From: Rhodobacter sp.
GTDB lineage: Bacteria > Pseudomonadota > Alphaproteobacteria > Rhodobacterales > Rhodobacteraceae
Length of the DNA: 33,226 nt
Direction of reading: 5' to 3'
Assembly: GCA_022824145.1 (NCBI GenBank)
Contig: JAJEAY010000032.1
Location: 1 to 33,226, forward strand
The notes under the pieces were generated by a model, which saw only the letters and a program-made list of their open reading frames with translations, made no database searches and was not told where the DNA came from. Position numbers and translations under genes: made by a program. Positions within the stretch are counted from its first letter, which is position 1, and each line of letters begins with the position of its first letter. Below, piece by piece: positions 9,484 to 15,840 of this stretch.

Positions 9484-9845
9484 TGATCGATACTAACCCA
9501 ACGTGGCGGGCAGATGAACCGGAATCGTATTTCTTTGATTGGGAAAAGGCGTTAGCGCCCGGAACCGCACTGCGTTGTCGGCGGACTTGTCGTGGTAGGT
9601 TCCTTCGAAAGCCCAAATGGCGATGACGTGGCGATCCGGGACAGCTGGTTTGACATAGTGCGGGACGTCTGAGCCGGGAAGGCGGGTTTAGTCGTCTGGG
9701 TTGGGTGTTGCGTCCCATCCCCCCTTGGCGAGCGGCTGGCCGATTCGGGCGATGTCTTCATTACAGGTTCGGTATGTCACATACCGGTTGACGAAGTTCG
9801 GCATTATTGCGTTTGTCGATCTGTCGCTCAGCTTAGGTGCATCCA
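9484..9845. other. Gene-free stretch upstream of LexA-like gene
   Basis: 362 bp between the divergent uracil-DNA glycosylase and LexA-like genes. Short frames exist on both strands, but none has family resemblance or a good ribosome site. The interval should contain both promoters. The only distinct structure is the palindrome at 9770-9786. Confidence 0.4.
9770..9786. promoter_or_regulatory. Perfect 7-bp inverted repeat, candidate operator
   Basis: CGGTATG-TCA-CATACCG, with perfect 7-bp arms and a 3-bp centre, ends 59 bp before the ATG of the LexA-like winged-helix gene. Size and place fit an operator for a dimeric regulator, possibly that protein itself. A TTGACG follows at 9788-9793 but without a well-spaced -10 box. 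Confidence 0.4.
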
Positions 9846-10115
9846 ATGAATCAGAGCCTTGATCCCAATCGCCCTCCGCAAGCCAGGCCCACCGAAAAGC
9901 AGGGCCAGTATCTGGCGTTCATTCACACCTACACAATGCTCAACCGCGTCCCGCCCGCCGAGGCCGACATGCAGCGGTACTTCGGAGTCACGCCGCCGAC
10001 AGTACACCAAATGGTTCTAACTCTTCACCGCAGGCAGCTGATCGAGCGTATCCCTGAAACACCGCGGAGCATTCGGATTCTCGTCAATCCTGAGAGTCTC
10101 CCGGACTTGAAATAA
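9846..10115 (+). CDS. Small LexA-type winged-helix DNA-binding protein
   Basis: 89 aa. The sequence resembles the LexA DNA-binding domain alone: KQGQYLAFIHTYTMLNRVPPAEADMQRYFGVT, then PPTVHQMVLTLHRRQLIERIP, matching the helix-turn-helix and wing of LexA (ILDFI... VRELAEAVGLSSPSTVHRHLKALEEKGLI). There is no Ser/Lys peptidase domain, so it should not respond to RecA by self-cleavage. The ATG at 9846 has AGG at 9835-9837, 8 nt upstream; a GTG at 9837 in the same frame is possible. It precedes an AlkD-like repair gene on the same strand, 121 bp away, which suggests but does not prove a DNA-repair connection. Small proteins of this kind are common in alphaproteobacteria and usually lack assigned roles. 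Confidence 0.75.
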   Translation: MNQSLDPNRPPQARPTEKQGQYLAFIHTYTMLNRVPPAEADMQRYFGVTPPTVHQMVLTLHRRQLIERIPETPRSIRILVNPESLPDLK

Positions 10116-10176
10116 ACGCGCTGGAGCCGCGGAGTGGTCAATATATGGGTATTCATGCGATTTCTCCTTCAAGGGT

Positions 10177-10220
10177 CTCGCTCACTTCGTCCCGCCTTGG
10201 TGGCAGGATTGCTGAGCGAG
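10177..10220 (+). repeat. Inverted repeat upstream of the AlkD-like gene
   Basis: The arms CTCGCTCA (10177-10184) and TGAGCGAG (10213-10220) are perfectly complementary across 28 nt, and the second arm ends 16 nt before the AlkD-like ATG. It could fold in the leader RNA or terminate the preceding transcript, but there is no T run. Function unproven. Confidence 0.3.
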
Positions 10221-10236
10221 CGGGAAAAATACAGTG

Positions 10237-10986
10237 ATGGCTAAAGAAGCGCGCGCCTCCAGTTCCGATCAAGCATTCAACATTCGAAACTGCATCGTTT
10301 CAGCGCTGCGTGAAGCCGCGGATCCGGTCAGGGCGCCACAGCAGCAGGCATATATGAAGTCCGACATGCCATATTACGGAGTTTTGGTGCCCAATTGCCG
10401 GCAGATCGCCCGCTCGGCGTTCAGGCGGCACAAGTTGTCGGACGCCGGAACATGGGAAAAGTCGGTCCTCCTTCTCTGGCGCGAGGCCACCCACCGGGAA
10501 GAGCGGTATGCTGCGATCGATCTCCTGCACTACAGGCGTTACCAAAGCTGGCTGGAGCCCGCGAGAATTCCCATGGTCGAGGAAATGGTGGTCACGGGCG
10601 CGTGGTGGGACTACGTGGACGGGATCGCTGCCCGGGCTGTGGGAACCATGCTTGCCACGCATCCGGGTACGCTACGACCGCTGCTTCGTCGCTGGGCAAG
10701 GGACGAAAACATCTGGAAGCGTCGGACTGCGATACTGTCGCAGCTTCATACGAAGCAATCCACTGACACATATCTTCTTGCCGACACGATACTGCCGTCT
10801 ATCGGCGAGGAAGAGTTCTTCCTGCGCAAGGGCATCGGCTGGGCATTGCGCGAGTATTCGAAGACGGATCCGCAATGGGTTCTGGAGTTTGTCGCAAGCA
10901 ATCCCGGACTGTCCGGGCTGAGTCGGCGCGAGGCGCTCAAACACATAATGCGAACGAATCCAGATGCTTGCTCCGGTATGGCCTGA
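10237..10986 (+). CDS. AlkD-like DNA alkylation repair protein
   Basis: 249 aa, HEAT-repeat DNA glycosylase of the AlkD family, which excises bulky or cationic alkylated purines. Family marks are QAYMKSDMPYYGV (AlkD: QQAYMKS...), EERYAAIDLLHY, TGAWWDYVDGIAA (the WWD motif near the active site), WKRRTAILSQL, and FFLRKGIGWALREYSK near residue 200. The whole chain reads as tandem helical repeats rich in Arg and Trp, as needed for DNA backbone contacts. Either the ATG at 10237 or the GTG immediately before it could start translation; GGGAAA lies about 10 nt upstream. It is downstream of the LexA-type mini-protein on the same strand. Confidence 0.9.
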   Translation: MAKEARASSSDQAFNIRNCIVSALREAADPVRAPQQQAYMKSDMPYYGVLVPNCRQIARSAFRRHKLSDAGTWEKSVLLLWREATHREERYAAIDLLHYRRYQSWLEPARIPMVEEMVVTGAWWDYVDGIAARAVGTMLATHPGTLRPLLRRWARDENIWKRRTAILSQLHTKQSTDTYLLADTILPSIGEEEFFLRKGIGWALREYSKTDPQWVLEFVASNPGLSGLSRREALKHIMRTNPDACSGMA

Positions 10987-11242
10987 CGGAGGCAGTTTAC
11001 TGAGCCTCTAACCCTGTTTCGAGGTCAGCCTGAAGCGATCACAGCGGAACACCCGACAAGCCTCTTCGATGAACGACTGTTCTGAAATTTCAGCCACTCA
11101 TCAAGCTTGCATGCCGGGTGGGATTCCTGTTGCGCACTTGTCCATGTAAGACTTCTACTGCAATGTCGTCGAAATAGGACCGATGGATGGACGGTTCACC
11201 ACATGACTCGACGTGCATTCGGCGTTTGTGATGCCACAACAG

Positions 11243-11269
11243 GCGGAAATAAAAAGATTTTTCTTCCGC
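11243..11269. repeat. Hairpin-like inverted repeat with A/T core
   Basis: GCGGAA...TTCCGC arms enclose a run of A's, a GA turn and a run of T's, so almost the full 27 bp can pair with one small mismatch region. It could act as a bidirectional terminator-like structure between the AlkD-like gene and the region beyond; the order of bases also gives T-rich tails on both strands. Confidence 0.35.
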
Positions 11270-11338
11270 ATCAGGAAATGGAACCGGCCAATCGGCCGTG
11301 CTCCGGCTCACCAGTGCAGCTGATTTGGGAGAGAACCC

Positions 11339-11494
11339 ATGGTGAGTCGTCCACTTACCCGGCGTCTGTTCGATATCCTACAGTCCGGCAAGTCCGTATG
11401 CGACACCGACCACTGTGGCCTCAGCGTTCGGATCCTGCTCTTTGGACGCAGGCGATGTTTCCTTCACGCCCTGAACAACGGACGGCGTGTGTAG
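11339..11494 (+). CDS. Possible small protein, unknown
   Basis: 51 codons (starting MVSRPLTRRLFDIL, ending NNGRRV). The only positive sign is a good ribosome site, GGGAGAG, with about 5 nt before the ATG. It has no recognised domain, is basic, and contains three cysteines. Chance occurrence is quite possible. Confidence 0.2.
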   Translation: MVSRPLTRRLFDILQSGKSVCDTDHCGLSVRILLFGRRRCFLHALNNGRRV

Positions 11495-11553
11495 GCGACA
11501 GTCGGTGATGCCGGAACGAGGCATTTGGCCAGGGCCCGGTCTTCGGTACAATC

Positions 11554-11751
11554 CTATCTTTCAGCACTTCGGATCGCGTGCCCGCGCAGACGCAGCGCAC
11601 GGATCGCCTCCGGCGTCACCTCCTCGACCGGCATGAGGCACAATTCGTCAAACTTCCGCATCGTCCGCTTGGACAACACGCAGGCCTCCGCCAATCCGAG
11701 TGCCGATTCGTGCGCGGAGGCAAGCGCCTCACTCCTGGTTCGCTTCTTGAT
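11554..11751 (-). pseudogene. Truncated HigA/NadS-type antitoxin remnant
   Basis: The 65-residue frame contains SEALASAHESALGL, then LSKRTMRKFDELCLMPVEE and VTPEAIRALRLRGHA. This is the N-terminal half of XRE-type antitoxins of the HigA/NadS kind, which normally continue with SQAVFARYLN...VSQWERG. Here the frame ends in IRSAER and a stop exactly where the helix-turn-helix should begin. The expected start codon appears as ATC (at 11749-11751, before KKRTRSEA), so initiation is also lost. The 23-nt overlap with the upstream toxin remnant preserves the original operon geometry. It is non-functional as a DNA-binding antitoxin. The family reading is from memory of the motif order. Confidence 0.7.
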
Positions 11752-11886
11752 CGTTTCTCGCCTTGATGGTTGCCCCAGTGGCTTGCGCCACCCTGAGCAC
11801 CGCAGCGTCCAGCGCCCGATACTCGTCAGCCAGCAGCTGGTGGGTCGCCAGCTTGTCGCGGTGCCGGCAAGCCGGCGTCCCGGGTT
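11729..11886 (-). pseudogene. C-terminal remnant of a RelE/HigB-type toxin
   Basis: The open frame reads LATHQLLADEYRALDAAVL then RVAQATGATIKARNDQEANQ and a stop at 11729. This resembles the C-terminal end of the ~120-aa RelE-like toxins that pair with HigA/NadS antitoxins (pattern ELA..LLA....D...L..A...G.I.EV). The N-terminal toxin core is absent: just upstream the sequence turns directly into the next antitoxin gene, ending at 11887. Together with the antitoxin scar this marks an old deleted toxin-antitoxin locus, with the deletion joining it to a second, different TA pair. Confidence 0.5.
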
Positions 11887-12171
11887 TCAGTCGTTGGCCG
11901 GCACCAGGCCGACGGTCAGCCGCGTCCCCGTCGCCTCGGCGTAGCGACGCAGGGTCGCGAAGGACGGTGACACCCGCCCGCCCTCCAACCGCGCGATCGC
12001 CGACTGGGTCGTACCAAGCCGGCTGGCAAGCTCCGCCTGCGTCAGCTTCGCCGCCGTGCGGGCGCGCACCAGCGCCTCAATCAGTGCATATTCCCCGTCG
12101 ATGTGCGCGTATTCCTCCCGGAACTCCGGATCCTCCATGAAGCGCGCTTTGAGTTCCTTCAGTTTCGTCAT
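11887..12171 (-). CDS. XRE-family antitoxin (HigA-like)
   Basis: 94 aa. The N-terminal dimer helix is MTKLKELKARFMEDPEFREEY, typical of antitoxins paired with phage Gp49/HigB-like toxins. A helix-turn-helix follows at residues 41-65 (KLTQAELASRLGTTQSAIARLE), then SPSFATLRRYAEATGTRL. It appears complete, and would neutralise the toxin and autorepress the operon. The ATG at 12169-12171 overlaps the toxin stop by 4 nt (ATGA), so translation is coupled. It sits downstream of a palindrome fitting an autoregulatory operator (12401-12418). The cognate toxin is shortened, so the antitoxin may be an orphan acting only as a regulator. Confidence 0.88.
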   Translation of the reverse strand: MTKLKELKARFMEDPEFREEYAHIDGEYALIEALVRARTAAKLTQAELASRLGTTQSAIARLEGGRVSPSFATLRRYAEATGTRLTVGLVPAND

Positions 12172-12401
12172 GGCGTCACCTGCCTCATCCGTTCTCTGGC
12201 GATCCCTCCCTCGGCCCTGACCCGAAGCTGCCAGAGCTTGCCGTCGAGATGCCGGACATGCGGCGCGCGGAGCGCCTCCAGCCCGACATTCTCCACCGTC
12301 TCCAGCAGCCATAGCAGCCGGGCGCGGAGTCCCACCGGAAGAGCCTCGATTTCGGCGTCGACAGTCGATAGGGTTTCGGCCGTCCAGACCTTGCCCGTCA
12401 T
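12168..12401 (-). pseudogene. HigB/Gp49-like toxin with internal deletion
   Basis: 77 codons. The first two thirds match phage-derived Gp49/HigB-like toxins: VWTAETLSTVDAEIEALP, RARLLWLLETVENVGLEAL, PHVRHLDGKLWQLRV and GGIAR. Intact relatives then carry about 30 more residues (a Y-V core strand, then VVV..F.KKTQKTP...EI..A) before a tail like ERAREV. Here GIAR is joined straight to ERMRQVTP, so the catalytic half is missing in frame. The frame and the 4-nt overlap with the antitoxin are kept. It is probably an inactive toxin rather than a new short family. There is no ribosome site before the ATG, which lies inside the operator; translation may be leaderless. Confidence 0.7.
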
Positions 12402-12418
12402 ATAGCGTATCCGCTATA
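12401..12418. promoter_or_regulatory. Palindromic operator of the toxin-antitoxin operon
   Basis: TATAGCG-TATC-CGCTATA, with perfect 7-bp arms. It overlaps the first base of the toxin ATG on the minus strand and lies in the expected promoter zone; TATAGC-like hexamers inside it could serve as a -10 box. HigBA-type operons are typically repressed by the antitoxin binding such TATA(N)CG...CG(N)TATA repeats. The match to that pattern is from general knowledge; binding here is inferred. Confidence 0.75.
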
Positions 12419-12504
12419 GATCTGCAAGCGTCGGTGGGGCGGTTGGATGTCCGCGGAAGAGCATCCGCCCCCGTTTCCCGCCACGGCACGATGGAGACGG
12501 CTTC

Positions 12505-12710
12505 ATGTCCACGGTGATCGCTATTCCCGGCAGTATGGCCTCGACGTTCCTCACGCATTTCTTCGGCAGCGGTCTGGCCGACGACACCTATGTGGTCGAG
12601 TGGTTTCGTGCGACGCTGGACGGCGAAATCCGCCGCTGCAATGACGAGGTTTCCCTGACAAAGAAGGATCTGCGCAAGGCGAAATACGCCACCGCCACCC
12701 AGGAGGCGGT
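12505..12710 (+). pseudogene. 5' part of an unknown gene cut off by IS21 remnant
   Basis: The frame begins at an ATG with GGAG 9 nt upstream and runs about 68 codons (MSTVIAIPGSMASTF ... TYVVEWFRATLDGEIRR ... SLTKKDLRKAKYATATQ) with the strong G/C third-position bias of a real gene. From about 12710 the frame enters the tail of the antisense IS21 transposase remnant, and its codon pattern turns non-coding before stopping at 12927. I do not recognise the N-terminus. It diverges from the toxin-antitoxin operon, about 90 bp from the operator. Best read as the surviving start of a gene whose remainder was replaced by the IS. Confidence 0.4.
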
Positions 12711-12717
12711 TCAGGCG

Positions 12718-13562
12718 ATGCGGATGCTCCCGCGAATGACCGCGGCAACTCTCCTCGAACCAGTCGTTGAGGTCGTCGAGGCTTCCGAAACGCCGAGGCT
12801 CGCGGAACAGCCGCTCGCGGACGTCGCGGACCTGGTTCTCGGCCTGGCCTTTTTCCCACGCCGCGTTCGGCGCGCGCCACCGGCTCGACGAGGAAGTGCC
12901 CGCACATCTCCTCGAATCGGGCGTTGAACCTGGGCGTCCGCCCCGCGAAGATCACGTCGACGACCGTCTTCATGCTGTCGTAGATTCCGCGCTGGCAGGA
13001 TCCTCCGAACACGCCTAACGCCCGGTTGCTGGCGTCGACGATCATCTCCCGGATCCCGTGTGGATACGCCCGTGCGAAGCTCATGCGGCTGTGGTACAGG
13101 CGCATGTGCGCCACCCTGAGAGGCACCGTCGTGCCGCCGATGGCCGCGCGTTCCAGGCTCCAGTCGAACCGGAACGCCTCGCCGGGCCCGGACGCTACGG
13201 CAACGTGGGTGCCCGGCACGCCGGAGCCATGGCGCTGCTTACAAGCAGCCGCGTATTGGTAGACGGCGCAGTAGCCCGCATCCTTGGTCCGCGGGATGCC
13301 GCCATATCCGATTCATGCTCAGGCGATCACGCCGCTTCCTCTCCCTGTTGGCCTCCATCTCCCGCTCGAGTTCCGGGATGAAGCCGCCGAGCTTCGGATG
13401 AGACTGGTCCGGACGCCGGTACTTCGGCACCGAAACGTCCAACCGCAGCACCTTGCGGATCGTGTTGCGCGACACTCCCGTCGACTTCGCGATCACTCTA
13501 ATGGACTTCCCGTGAACGTGCCAAGCATGCCGTATCCTGTAGATCATCTCCACTGATACCAT
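12718..13562 (-). pseudogene. istA: IS21 transposase IstA, frameshifted and truncated
   Basis: The first frame starts at the ATG at 13562 (MVSVEMIYRIRHAWHVHGKS) with a helix-turn-helix (IRVIAKSTGVSRNTIRKVLR) and LEREMEANRERKRRDRLSM, as in IstA. Near 13300 the frame shifts. The second segment carries the DDE core start GEAFRFDWSLERA, VAHMRLYHSRMSFARAYPHG, GIYDSMKTVVDVIFAGR and MCGHFLVEPVA. Near 12865 a further shift leads to NAAWEKGQAENQVRDVRERLF and FGSLDDLNDWFEESCRGHSREHPHR, then homology ends. At least two frameshifts plus loss of the C-terminus and of istB make it dead. Confidence 0.9.
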
Positions 13563-13642
13563 CTCTCCCGCCCCGCTGGCCTGCTGCGAGGCCGGCGATT
13601 CCACCTGTTCCGAGGTGGGTCAATTTTGCTTGCGATTCTACA
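12718..13642 (-). mobile_element. Truncated IS21-family insertion sequence
   Basis: It contains a broken istA and no istB. One terminus is probably at 13642 on the minus strand, where TGTAGAATCGCAAG leads into ATTGACCCACC, matching the TG-starting ends of IS21 elements and lying about 80 bp before istA. The other end is missing: istA stops resembling the family near 12718, at the junction with the truncated plus-strand gene. It is a fossil, not able to move on its own. Confidence 0.75.
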
Positions 13643-13875
13643 CCAGATTTGCGAGCTTTCGAAGAGTCGCAACATGATATGGGAAAATCTTGATTCAGAT
13701 TGGTGGGATCCCAGCCTTCGTGTGGTGGCGGATAGCGTCTGGATTTCGTTCTTCGAGTGGTCTTTGAGACGGAGGAGATTCCTGTTCGTCGCCATCTGTG
13801 GGAGAAACGTGAAACGAGTCATTAAGTCGGTGCGCTGGTCCGTCGCTGATTTACCCGTCGCGTCAACCGGGCACG

Positions 13876-14520
13876 TCATGTCCAGAGCTTTTCGTTCTGA
13901 TTTCTCACGACAGAGAATTTACCGTATGCAGGTCTGGCCTTGAAGCGGATCACATGCAAGAGGTCGCTTCCTAGTGCCGTTTGCAGTTCGGTGCGTGTAA
14001 CCTTCGATCGGTATCCGACGATCACTTTGGCGGGTCTAAGTGTGTCTGAGAATGGCTCGAAGTACAGGTCTCCGTCCTGGAAGCTGTCATCCAGCCGACA
14101 GAAGCGACGATACTCCATTTCGTATTTCCAGGCAGTAAATTTGGTCAGAAGCAAGCCTTCCAGGTCAGCGTCATTAAGCATGTGCCATTGGGGCGGTTGC
14201 ACGCGTTGACCCCGGTATTTGACCTTCAGATAAGTTCCGTTGTCAGGAACGTCGAAACCGATGGCAATCCCTTTGTGCTTGTCGGCGTAATGCCCCCAAA
14301 GGAGAGGGTGTCTCCATTTCTCGCTGAGGCAAATGATGCCGATTTCGGCGTTTCGCTGCTTCTTCCATGCCTGCAGATTGGCTCTGACTTCCCTGTCCCG
14401 CAGGTTCCAGCCCAGAAACTCGAAGGGATCATTCAACTCGTCGATCCGTGCAATTTTCAGGCGCTGTTTGCGAAGCGCCTCAAGGCCGTACTCCTGCGAT
14501 GTGAAGTGATAGAGCCGCAT
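13876..14520 (-). CDS. DUF2971 family protein
   Basis: 214 aa from the ATG at 14518-14520, preceded by GGAAG 6 nt upstream. Upstream in-frame ATGs (e.g. 14592) are possible but add residues not typical of the family. DUF2971 marks are RLYHFTSQEYGLEALRKQRLKIARIDELNDPFEF at the start, then CLSEKWRHPLLWGHYADKHKGIAIGFDV, LTKFTAWKYEMEYRRFC and FSDTLRPAKVIVGYR. The biochemical function is unknown; members often lie in accessory or defence-rich regions, which fits here. The gene and its surroundings (13.6-14.9 kb) look less GC-rich than the rest, suggesting acquired DNA. Confidence 0.8.
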   Translation of the reverse strand: MRLYHFTSQEYGLEALRKQRLKIARIDELNDPFEFLGWNLRDREVRANLQAWKKQRNAEIGIICLSEKWRHPLLWGHYADKHKGIAIGFDVPDNGTYLKVKYRGQRVQPPQWHMLNDADLEGLLLTKFTAWKYEMEYRRFCRLDDSFQDGDLYFEPFSDTLRPAKVIVGYRSKVTRTELQTALGSDLLHVIRFKARPAYGKFSVVRNQNEKLWT

Positions 14521-15840
14521 CGGGAACTTCCGGTGAGATCCGAGTTTGATGGCAGGGCGTTTCTCGTCGACTAGCAACCTACCAATAGCCATGGTAGCCG
14601 ACTTCCTATGACTACACGCTGACCTTGTCGAGAACCGTGGCCAACCTGCTTTGCCGAACATCGTCTTTCAGGCTCTATCCGATCTCGAAACCGAGAACCT
14701 ATGCCCGATCTTGCCGAGAGAATGTGCATGGCAAGTGTTGAATCCCACATTGCTTTGCCCTGCGTGCCCGGTTCTGTGCCGGATTATCCTGTCCGCGATT
14801 TCGGGCGTGGCCAGATCATTGCGGAACAGGATCGAAATTCCTAACCGAGACAATCCGGAACAATGCCGACAGAACAATCTGAGAATCAGCAACATCGAAG
14901 TGCAGCGCACCCGCGAACGGTTCCGGAAGTGCACTAATGAACGCCGCGTCTGCGACCCTTGCGCCGTTTGGCGCAACAAAGGGAGCCGGGCCCGCGACGC
15001 ATGCTTGCGGGCCGAGGGAAAGCCCCCGCGGGATCCGGTGAAGATGGGCACCTATGCGCGAGCGCAACCGCCGCGAACGCAATCAGCGGAGCGCGCTGGG
15101 GCTGCGCATCCGCCGCAGGCACAATCCGCCCGCCGAGGGCGGCATCACCTGTGAGCCGCGCCGCTCCGAACGGTCCCAGTACTAGATCTGCCCGCCCGGC
15201 GGGCGGTCCCATCTTTCCGGATGGTGAATCCCGACCATCGCCTCTCAGCGGCAGAGTTCCTCCGCTCCCGCCACCGGTTCGACCGACAGGAGCCTGTGTG
15301 CCGAAGCGAGGCACAGCCTGCCGGAACCGCTGCGCCAGTTCCCGCGCCCGCACGGCCCGCGGGCAGGCACTATCCGCGTCCATTCCCTGCCCTTGCAGGC
15401 CTCGCCGAACCACTCCACTGTCTCTGACGGGATATGCCGCATTCCGATCTGCATGGCCACGTGATTCGTACGGAATCCGGCACGGAGTCAGGTGTATTTT
15501 AATAATTGGCCTGCAGCCTCAGTCGAGCCGGGCCTCGCGCGATGCTGTAGCCGGAACCCACCTCAGCCGGCGCACGATTGCCCCATTGGACTTCCCGGTT
15601 TCCCTCAGCGCGGAGGTCCGGCATCTTTCCCCATAGGTCAGATGGCGGCGACCCTTCGGCACGGCGGTCTCCCGATTTCAGCACCGGGACTGTCGCCGCT
15701 TCCTGGCCGGTTCGAAACATCATGCGCATGGGAATGCGGCGCCCAACCGCATCTGGTATTGCACTTCGGGGGGGGATCTTATTGAGTTGGATTTGTCTCC
15801 GATCCGGCTAACATCCTGCCGAAACGGATCGACAGGAGCT
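14521..15840. other. 1.3 kb with no convincing gene
   Basis: Frames of 150-220 codons exist on both strands at about 14.93-15.64 kb, but they are rich in Arg, Pro, Gly and Ala, lack domain marks, and fit GC-rich non-coding DNA. Two minus-strand stretches look slightly more protein-like: about 14816-15000 (PNGARVADAAFISALPEPF) and about 15340-15440 (IPSETVEWFGEACKGREWT). I cannot assign either; they may be gene fossils. The upstream part of the methyltransferase promoter should lie near 15.7-15.84 kb, next to a run of G's at about 15768. Confidence 0.4.
15190..15204. repeat. GC-rich palindrome
   Basis: GCCCGCC-C-GGCGGGC, perfect 7-bp arms, in the gene-free stretch. It could be a stable hairpin or the end of an eroded element; no T run follows. 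Confidence 0.3.

Larger units (their letters stand above)
10987..11553. other. Mostly gene-free stretch
   Basis: 567 bp with no gene I can recognise on either strand. It contains one small frame with a good ribosome site (11339-11494) and an A/T-rich inverted repeat (11243-11269). Codon composition of other frames here looks non-coding. It joins the AlkD-like gene to the toxin-antitoxin scar and may be eroded accessory DNA. Confidence 0.4.

Noticed and set aside
9484-9836. Degraded transposase upstream of the LexA-like gene
   Set aside because: Translations in all frames show no transposase motif; left as unexplained spacer.
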